Shown here piece after piece: positions 58,452 to 64,000 of a stretch of DNA of 64,000 nucleotides (the first letter of the stretch is position 1; each line of letters begins with the position of its first letter). The translations under genes and the position numbers were made by a program. The DNA is from Rothia koreensis (lineage in GTDB: Bacteria; Actinomycetota; Actinomycetes; Actinomycetales; Micrococcaceae). The stretch covers positions 55,811 through 119,810 of the forward strand of contig NZ_NOIQ01000005.1 of NCBI RefSeq assembly GCF_004136575.1. The letters are read 5' to 3'. The notes under the pieces are model-generated. The model had not been told where the DNA came from, ran no database searches, and saw only the letters and a list, made by a program, of their open reading frames with translations.

Positions 58452-59888
58452 CTATTTCCCGACGACGTAGATCTGGCCGGTGGTCACGTCTTCTTCCAGG
58501 CCCTCCAGCGTGCGCCCGCGCGTCTCAGGGACCTGGGTCCTCACAAAGATCAGAGCCAGCAGGTTGACCCCGGCGAACAGGAAGAACACCACGGTGATCC
58601 CCAGGCTCGCGACCATTTGCGGAAAGAAGAGGGCCAGCAGCCCGTTGGTCATCCATCCGAAGAAGACCGAGACGCCGATCGCGACGCCGCGCATGTGGAG
58701 GGGGAAGATTTCGGCCAGCCACACCCAGCCGGCGACGTTGAGGAATGTCTGCATGGACGCCACGAAGGCCACGATCAGGAAGAGAAGGACCCAGGGCCGA
58801 ATGGGGTTGTCCTCGGGAATCCAGCGGGAGGACACGCCGATGAGGGCGTGGCAGAGCGTCGTCAGGGTCAGGCCCAGCGTGAAAACGGTCCTCCGGTCGA
58901 CCCGGTCCATCATGTACAGGGCGATGAACCCACCGATCACCGCGACGATTCCCGGAGCAATGTTGGCGATCAGCGCCGCATTGGCCCCGAACCCGGACTG
59001 GATCAGCACGATCTGGCCGTAGTACATGATCGAGTTGATGCCGGTCAGCTGTTGGGCCATGGCAACCCCGATGCCGACCAGAAGGATCCGGAGCAACCAC
59101 TTGTTGGCCAGGATCGCCCCGAGACCGGTACGGACCTCCCGCTCTTCCTCCGCGACGTCCTCGACGTCGAGGATCTCGGCCTCCGCCCGGCCCTCGGGTC
59201 GCACGGTCCGGAGAACTTCGAGTGCCTCCTGGTGACGCCCCCGATCGACCAACCAGCGAGGCGATTCGGGCATGCGCAGCATCCCGATGAACAGGCACAC
59301 CGCGGGGATCGCACAGATCGCGAACATGTACCGCCAGACGTGGTCGAGGTGCCCCAGGGTGCTCCCCAGAATCGCGTTGATCACGAAGGCGGCGAGTTGC
59401 CCGATGACGATGGCGACCTCATTGCGTCCCGAGAGGGAGCCGCGGATTTCGTAGGGGGCGAGTTCGGCGAGGAACACCGGGACCACCGTGGAGGCTCCGC
59501 CCACGGCGAGACCGAGGCAGACGCGGCCCGTGACCAGCAGTCCCACGTTGGGCGTGAGAACGACGACGACCGTACCCAGGAAGAACAGCACGGCCAGGAC
59601 GATGATGGTTCGTCGTCGCCCGATGGCATCCGAAATTCTGCCCCCGAAGAAGGCGCCGACGGCGGCCGCGAAAACGAGCGAGCTCGTCGCGACCCCCTCC
59701 GTGATGGCTGTGAGACCCAGCTCGTCCGCCATGGGACGCAGCGCCCCGTTGATGACCCCGGTGTCGTACCCGAAGAGCAGCCCACCGAAACAGGCAATGA
59801 CGGACATCAGCCCCAGACGTCGCCGGTACGGCCCTGGGGTCAGCGGGGGAAGATGGGAACTGGTGGTATCGGTCGCTGAGTTCGGCAT
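58452..59888 (-). CDS. Sugar-porter MFS transporter (IolT paralogue)
   Basis: 478 residues, twelve membrane segments. It shares with the porter at 46.2 kb nearly every signature: CFGGLLFGYDTGVINGALRP, GRISDAIGRRRT, VFLAELAPYEIRGSLSGRNE, MPESPRWLVDRGRHQEALEV, AQQLTGINSIMYYGQIVLIQ and PETRGRTLEGLEEDVTTG. A second inositol porter is the likely role, as Corynebacterium has two. The promoter upstream carries a TGTCCTGACA operator. Array C lies immediately after its stop. Confidence 0.88.
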   Translation of the reverse strand: MPNSATDTTSSHLPPLTPGPYRRRLGLMSVIACFGGLLFGYDTGVINGALRPMADELGLTAITEGVATSSLVFAAAVGAFFGGRISDAIGRRRTIIVLAVLFFLGTVVVVLTPNVGLLVTGRVCLGLAVGGASTVVPVFLAELAPYEIRGSLSGRNEVAIVIGQLAAFVINAILGSTLGHLDHVWRYMFAICAIPAVCLFIGMLRMPESPRWLVDRGRHQEALEVLRTVRPEGRAEAEILDVEDVAEEEREVRTGLGAILANKWLLRILLVGIGVAMAQQLTGINSIMYYGQIVLIQSGFGANAALIANIAPGIVAVIGGFIALYMMDRVDRRTVFTLGLTLTTLCHALIGVSSRWIPEDNPIRPWVLLFLIVAFVASMQTFLNVAGWVWLAEIFPLHMRGVAIGVSVFFGWMTNGLLALFFPQMVASLGITVVFFLFAGVNLLALIFVRTQVPETRGRTLEGLEEDVTTGQIYVVGK

Positions 59889-59974
59889 CGGAGACTCCTT
59901 TGTCCGTTGTCACGCCCGAGAAAGACTTCTCCGGCGAGTGACCGGCCGCCCTGGACGGCCAGGCGTTGCAGAAC

Positions 59975-60018
59975 AACCTAGCGTGACTCAGCACACATGT
60001 CTAGGGTTTGTCCTGACA
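59975..60018 (-). promoter_or_regulatory. Promoter with TGTCCTGACA operator for sugar porter
   Basis: On the minus strand TAGACA (60003-59998) and TAGGTT (59980-59975) are 17 bases apart. TGTCCTGACA lies just upstream of the -35 box (60009-60018 on the plus strand) and fits the KGWCHTRACA motif that I recall for IolR at every position. The leader to the start codon would be about 80 bases. Confidence 0.65.
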
Positions 60019-60065
60019 TCTGGACTTGTAGGGGTCACATGCGAAAAATCCTCAGAGAGGATCCG

Positions 60066-61061
60066 TCAGAACAGCGCGATCTTCTCCGGCGCGGGGAAGA
60101 TCTCGTCCAGCGCGGCCAGGTCGTCGTCGCCCGGAACCCACGACGTCGCCGCCGCGTTGGTGCGCACCTGCTCGGGCGACGTCGCCCCGGCGATGACCGA
60201 GGCAACCTGCGGGCGGGAGGCCAACCACGAGAACGCGACGTCCAGCGGACTCAGATCGCGTTCCGCGGCGAAGGCGACGAATCGCTCGATCTGGTCCCAG
60301 TCGGTCGATTCGAGCAGACCCGGTTTCGAGTGGGACAGCCGGGAACCGTCCGGCGCCGTCCCGTGGCGGTATTTTCCGGTGAGCAGGCCGTTGGCCAGCG
60401 GGAAGTAGGGAAGGACGCCGATTCCGAAGCGCTGGGCGGCGGGCAGAACCTCGAGTTCGGCCCGACGGTCGAGCAGGTTGTAGTGGTTCTCGGCCGCGAC
60501 GTAGCGGGTCGCTCCCGTCTCGGATGCCAGGTGGTCGGCGTCGGCGATCTGCCACCCGGCGTGGTTGGACGTACCGATGTACCTGACCTTGCCAGCGCGG
60601 ACGACGTCGTCGAGGGCGGCGAGGGTCTCCTCGGGAGGAGTCACCCCGTCGGGGGTGTGATAAAAGTACAGATCGATGTGGTCGCGCCCCAGGCGCTCGA
60701 GGGAGGCGTCCAGCGCCCTGTTGATGTAGCGGCGCGAGCCTCGCGCGCCGTGGTCGGCACCGTTGGTGCCCTTCATGTCCATTCCGAATTTGGAGACCAC
60801 GACGACGTCGTCCGCGGCCTTCCCCAGCCCGCGCAGGGCTTGGCCGAACATCCGCTCCGAGGTCCCGGGCTCCTTGCCGTAGACGTCGGCGACGTCGAAC
60901 AGTGTGATGCCCGCGTCGACCGCAGCCGAGACGACGGAGTCGGTGCCTTCCTGCGTCTCGGTCGGGGTGCCTGCACGCCCGAAGTTGTTGCACCCCAGCC
61001 CCACGGTGGAGACCATGAGTCCCGAATTGCCCAGTGAACGATATTCCGGAGTAGAAGTCAT
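60066..61061 (-). CDS. Aldo/keto reductase
   Basis: 331 residues. The catalytic pattern is FDVADVYGKEPGTSERMFG (Asp, Tyr), VVVVSKFGMDM (Lys) and IDLYFYHTPDGVTPPEETL (His). NADPH-dependent reduction of an aldehyde or ketone; it looks like the YajO/AKR-general group. The gene ends about 180 bases upstream of the sugar-porter start, so an operon with the porter is possible, but the porter has its own promoter. Substrate unknown. Confidence 0.88.
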   Translation of the reverse strand: MTSTPEYRSLGNSGLMVSTVGLGCNNFGRAGTPTETQEGTDSVVSAAVDAGITLFDVADVYGKEPGTSERMFGQALRGLGKAADDVVVVSKFGMDMKGTNGADHGARGSRRYINRALDASLERLGRDHIDLYFYHTPDGVTPPEETLAALDDVVRAGKVRYIGTSNHAGWQIADADHLASETGATRYVAAENHYNLLDRRAELEVLPAAQRFGIGVLPYFPLANGLLTGKYRHGTAPDGSRLSHSKPGLLESTDWDQIERFVAFAAERDLSPLDVAFSWLASRPQVASVIAGATSPEQVRTNAAATSWVPGDDDLAALDEIFPAPEKIALF

Positions 61062-61157
61062 GCGTCCACACTAGATGCCGGGCAGGTGGGGCGGAAACGC
61101 CAAACCTTCTCAGGAACGGGCGTTTGCGGGCTCCGACCCGTCCGACCGTCAGACCCG

Positions 61158-62171
61158 TCAGGTCGCGGGGTGATCGGTGAAGAAGTCCCAGATCAGGTCC
61201 GTCGCGTGCAGGTCCGGGGTGTCCCTTCCCTGGCCGACGTGCACGGGAGCACCCGGCCAGGTGTGTCCGCCGCCGTCGATGCGATACTGCTGGACTTCCG
61301 TGTCGGACCGGCATTTCCTCTCGTACAGGCGGTGTTCGACGCCGTCCACGGGGTGGTCGACCTCGGCGTCGCGAGCGCACCCGTTCCGGACGACCCACTC
61401 GTCCACGAAGTCCTCGACCGAGAGGTACTTGCCGCCCTTGCCGTCGCCGCCACGATAGGTCATGACGCCGTCCTCGGTCCCGTGGAATTCCATGAATGGC
61501 TCCGGGGAGGCCTTTTCGCACCCGTCTCGCGTGCCCTCGTAATAGGCCCCCGCGACGGAGGCGAACGCGGAGATGCGGTCCGACATGCGGCAGGCCAGCA
61601 GGTTGACGAATCCTCCTCCGTTGGAGAATCCGGCTGCGAAGACCCGGTCCTTGTCCACGCACAGGTCCGACTCGACCCGGTCGAGGATGTCCTCCGTGAA
61701 TTCCACGTCGTCGGTCTTCGGCGAATATCCGGCTCCCTGCCAGGCCGTCCCCTGACCACCGTCGAGGCCCTGGGGGTAGACCGCGATGGCTGGTTTGTCG
61801 GAGAAGCCGGAGAGCCGCTTCATGGTTTCGGAGTGCTCGTACATGCCGTGGAAGGCCAGCACGACAGGGGTCTGGTCATCTGCCTGGTATTCCGCGGGCG
61901 TCGTGACCTGGTACATCCGGTGCTTCCCGCCGGATTCGATGGGCACGCTCCACGATTCCCCTGCTCGCATGGTACTGGCCCCGCAGCCCCCGGTCCTGCC
62001 GGAGTTCTTGCCGCCCGAGTCCTTGCCGCCCGACGATTCGTCCTCGGAGGAAGAGGCCGAACCGCTCGCTCCGGAACCGCTTCCCTCGACGTCGGCGTCG
62101 GGTGCCGAACAGGCGACCAGGCCGAAACCGAGCACGGCCACGGCGCCGAGTGCACGGATGATTTTCTTCAC
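61158..62171 (-). CDS. Secreted polyhydroxybutyrate-depolymerase/feruloyl-esterase-like lipoprotein
   Basis: 337 residues. A lipoprotein signal with lipobox ends at Cys21 (GFGLVACSAPD). A Ser/Gly-rich linker of about 40 residues follows. The alpha/beta-hydrolase domain has VVLAFHGMYEHSE (oxyanion region), the nucleophile elbow GFSNGGGFVN and the catalytic His in GGGHTWPGAP. This is the PHB-depolymerase/LpqC-type esterase group, which hydrolyses polyesters or aryl esters outside the cell. Conserved Cys residues may form disulfides. It stands alone; the next gene upstream is divergent. Confidence 0.87.
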   Translation of the reverse strand: MKKIIRALGAVAVLGFGLVACSAPDADVEGSGSGASGSASSSEDESSGGKDSGGKNSGRTGGCGASTMRAGESWSVPIESGGKHRMYQVTTPAEYQADDQTPVVLAFHGMYEHSETMKRLSGFSDKPAIAVYPQGLDGGQGTAWQGAGYSPKTDDVEFTEDILDRVESDLCVDKDRVFAAGFSNGGGFVNLLACRMSDRISAFASVAGAYYEGTRDGCEKASPEPFMEFHGTEDGVMTYRGGDGKGGKYLSVEDFVDEWVVRNGCARDAEVDHPVDGVEHRLYERKCRSDTEVQQYRIDGGGHTWPGAPVHVGQGRDTPDLHATDLIWDFFTDHPAT

Positions 62172-62313
62172 GGAGGACCACGACCTTGCGGTGTTGGGGT
62201 TGTCGATGCTCGGGACTCTTCATCAATAGCACGCCTCGGCTCGGGGTCAACCACCTGACCCTGCCGCTGACTTCCTTGCCGACCAGGCACGACGCACCTC
62301 ACCGCGGGTGGAC

Positions 62314-62371
62314 TAGAATCGATACGAGCGTCGGAGCTGCCGGAGACGGCGAGTGCGACGCTCGATCTTTT
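62314..62371 (+). promoter_or_regulatory. Promoter -10 and structured leader before NCS2 permease
   Basis: A -10-like TAGAAT lies at 62314-62319. Just after it comes a 9-bp inverted repeat, CGAGCGTCG (62325-62333) with CGACGCTCG (62356-62364). Inside it is a second hairpin GCCG-GAGA-CGGC, and ATCTTTT follows. It has the form of a terminator close to the 5' end of the transcript and could act as an attenuator. The 307-base gap contains no gene. Confidence 0.45.
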
Positions 62372-62478
62372 GAGGCGGCCGCATCGGATCACGCCGGGCC
62401 CCGAGAACGGGGCCGGTCGGCGTCGGGACCGGACACCCCAAACCCACCCATTGAGAGAGTATCTACGGATTTTCACGA

Positions 62479-63945
62479 ATGACTTCTGAGAACACCGCGG
62501 CTCCCAGCCGCCCCCACCCACCCCGCAACGGTTTCGACTCGTTCTTCAAGATCACGGAGCGAGGATCGTCCGTTGCCACCGAAATCCGAGGCGGCCTGGC
62601 CACCTTCTTCGCGATGAGCTACATCGTGGTCCTGAACCCCCTGGTCCTCGGGATGATCGCCGACGCCAACGGCTCCGAGCTCGGCCTGGCCCGAGTCGCG
62701 GCAGCCACCGCCTTGATTTCCGGCGTTATGACCATCCTGATGGGCGTCATCGCCAACCACCCCTTCGCCATGTCGGCCGGTCTCGGCATCAACGCCTTCC
62801 TGGCCGCGACCATTTCGACGACGCCGGATCTCACCTGGGAGAACCTCATGGGCCTGGTCGTGTGGGCCGGCGTCATCATGTTCCTCCTGGTCCTGACCGG
62901 ATTCCGGACCGCCGTCTTCAACGCCGTGCCTCCGTCTCTCAAGACGGCGATCGTGGTCGGCATCGGTCTGTTCATTTCGCTCATCGGATTCGTGAACGCG
63001 GGGTTCATTCGCCGCATGCCCGATTCGGCTGGGACCACCGTGCCCGTCTCGTTCGGCGTCAACGGCAACCTCATCGGGTTACCGATCCTGGTGTTCGTGA
63101 TCGGCCTGTTCGTCACGATCGCCCTGATGATCCGCAATGTCCGCGGGGCCATCCTGATCGGCGTCGTCATCTCGACGATCATCTCGGTCGTCCTCGAGGC
63201 GATCCTTCCCTCGGGGTCCTCCACGGACAAGCCCACGGGGTGGTCCCTGGTCGCCCCGCAGATTCCCGACCAGTGGCTCGGACTGCCTGACCTGTCCCTG
63301 ATCGGCAACGTCAACCTGTTCGGCGCATTCCAGACGCTGGGCGGGATGGCCGCGACCCTCATGGTCTTCGCGATCCTGCTCTCGGTGTTCTTCGACGCGA
63401 TGGGCACGTCCGTGGGCCTCGCGACGGAAGCGCACAACATCGACGAGAACGGCAAGATCCCGGGGATCAATCGCGTGCTGGCCGTGGACGCCGTCGGCTC
63501 GATCGCCGGTGGCGCAGGGTCGGCCTCGTCCTCCCAGATCTTCGTGGAGTCCGCGACGGGCATCGGCGAGGGCGCCCGGACCGGATTCTCGGTGGTCATC
63601 ACCGGCGTCATGTTCCTTTTGGCCATGTTCGTCTCGCCACTGGTCAACATCGTGCCCTTCGAAGCTGTCGCGCCCGCCTTGGTCGTCGTCGGGTTCCTCA
63701 TGGTCCGTCAGGCCGTGCACGTGCAGTGGGACGACTGGGGCCTGGGCATCCCTGCATTCCTGACCATCGCGATGATGCCGTTCACCTACTCCATCGCGGA
63801 CGGCATCGGCGCGGGCTTCGTGTCCTACACGTTCATCCGGATCGTGCAGGGGCGGGCCAAGGAAGTGCACCCCCTGATGTACCTCGTCTCGGTCGCGTTC
63901 GTCCTCTACTTCGGCATGGGAGTCATCCAGGGCTGGACGAGCTGA
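62479..63945 (+). CDS. NCS2-family purine permease (AzgA/PbuG-like)
   Basis: 488 residues with about 13 membrane segments. AzgA-type features: an N-terminal FFKITERGSSVATEIRGGLA, FFAMSYIVVLNPLVLG, NHPFAMSAGLGINAFLAATI, GLFISLIGFVNAGFI, AILLSVFFDAMGTSVGLATE and SASSSQIFVESATGIGEGAR. It should take up hypoxanthine, guanine or adenine with protons. It stands alone with a structured leader upstream and a hairpin terminator downstream. Confidence 0.92.
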   Translation: MTSENTAAPSRPHPPRNGFDSFFKITERGSSVATEIRGGLATFFAMSYIVVLNPLVLGMIADANGSELGLARVAAATALISGVMTILMGVIANHPFAMSAGLGINAFLAATISTTPDLTWENLMGLVVWAGVIMFLLVLTGFRTAVFNAVPPSLKTAIVVGIGLFISLIGFVNAGFIRRMPDSAGTTVPVSFGVNGNLIGLPILVFVIGLFVTIALMIRNVRGAILIGVVISTIISVVLEAILPSGSSTDKPTGWSLVAPQIPDQWLGLPDLSLIGNVNLFGAFQTLGGMAATLMVFAILLSVFFDAMGTSVGLATEAHNIDENGKIPGINRVLAVDAVGSIAGGAGSASSSQIFVESATGIGEGARTGFSVVITGVMFLLAMFVSPLVNIVPFEAVAPALVVVGFLMVRQAVHVQWDDWGLGIPAFLTIAMMPFTYSIADGIGAGFVSYTFIRIVQGRAKEVHPLMYLVSVAFVLYFGMGVIQGWTS

Positions 63946-63951
63946 GCCCCC

Positions 63952-63980
63952 TGGGGGCCGGCCCTCGGGTCCGGCCCCCA
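63952..63980 (+). terminator. Hairpin terminator after NCS2 permease gene
   Basis: Perfect 10-bp arms TGGGGGCCGG (63952-63961) and CCGGCCCCCA (63971-63980) with a 9-base loop, starting six bases after the stop codon. No U-tract follows. Confidence 0.7.
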
Positions 63981-64000
63981 TCCGGGTCCGGCCCTTCCCC

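Noticed and set aside
58125..59879. 584-residue plus-strand ORF
   Set aside because: It starts in array C and continues antisense to the sugar-porter gene; the Gly/Asp/His-rich composition is typical of a high-GC shadow frame.
62172..62478. Purine riboswitch before the NCS2 permease
   Set aside because: I could not recognise the conserved junction or loop sequences of purine or guanidine riboswitches; only a terminator-like hairpin is visible.
1..64000. Prophage, insertion sequence, tRNA or rRNA genes
   Set aside because: No transposase, integrase, phage structural gene or tRNA-like cloverleaf was recognised. The beta-helix protein alone is not enough to call phage DNA.

Overview
The window looks like chromosomal DNA of a high-GC actinobacterium, probably of the Micrococcales. 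The signs are strong G/C third-position bias, many TTG and GTG starts, ATGA/GTGA stop-start overlaps, an IdeR/DtxR-type iron box and a Cgl0159-family aldolase of the type known from Corynebacterium inositol clusters. I saw no transposase, integrase, phage gene, tRNA, rRNA or CRISPR. The genus assignment is inference.

Layout. (1) 1-4.6 kb, minus strand: a partial RarD-type permease, a TIGR01777 oxidoreductase, a pyrimidine-dimer glycosylase-like protein and a sugar-porter MFS. (2) 4.8-8.2 kb, plus strand: a GntR/UTRA regulator (probable IolR), iolB, a TauE-type permease and, behind an iron box, a siderophore-interacting flavoprotein. A Gfo/Idh/MocA dehydrogenase (8.2-9.4 kb) faces them. (3) 9.7-27.1 kb, minus strand: an exopolysaccharide locus with three GT4 glycosyltransferases, an aldo/keto reductase, a GMC oxidoreductase, a WcaF-like acetyltransferase, a fourth GT4, a Wzy-like polymerase, a Wzb phosphatase, a Wzc tyrosine kinase, a Wzx flippase, another glycosyltransferase, an SGNH lipoprotein, a beta-helix protein and a small LamG-like protein. 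(4) 27.6-32.0 kb, plus strand: two more dehydrogenases, a YjiH-type membrane protein and an unknown protein. (5) 32.4-43.4 kb: alanine dehydrogenase, a semialdehyde dehydrogenase, a class III transaminase, an SDR, a ProP-like MHS transporter, an M20 deacylase, a fold-type I aminotransferase and an M24 creatinase-like hydrolase, with a divergent LysR regulator. Together these resemble an ectoine or related compatible-solute degradation pathway. (6) 43.7-46.1 kb: an MFS exporter and a zinc alcohol dehydrogenase. (7) 46.2-59.9 kb: the main myo-inositol catabolic locus (iolC, Cgl0159 aldolase, iolD, iolA, iolE, iolG, iolH, an IolT-like porter), plus a divergent TIM-barrel isomerase and a third sugar porter. 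(8) 60-64 kb: an aldo/keto reductase, a secreted esterase-like lipoprotein and an NCS2 purine permease.

How it works together. The inositol genes sit in two blocks about 40 kb apart but share a TGTCCTNNCA-type operator found in front of at least five transcription units, often overlapping a recognisable promoter. This implies one regulon under the UTRA-type GntR protein. The most unusual feature is a family of 30-bp-period repeat arrays. Each array has direct units in its left half and inverted units in its right half, so it can fold into one or many hairpins. They occupy three of the four convergent gene junctions in the window and were noticed nowhere else in it. A separate 107-bp nested palindrome sharing the core AGGTGGC lies beside one of them.
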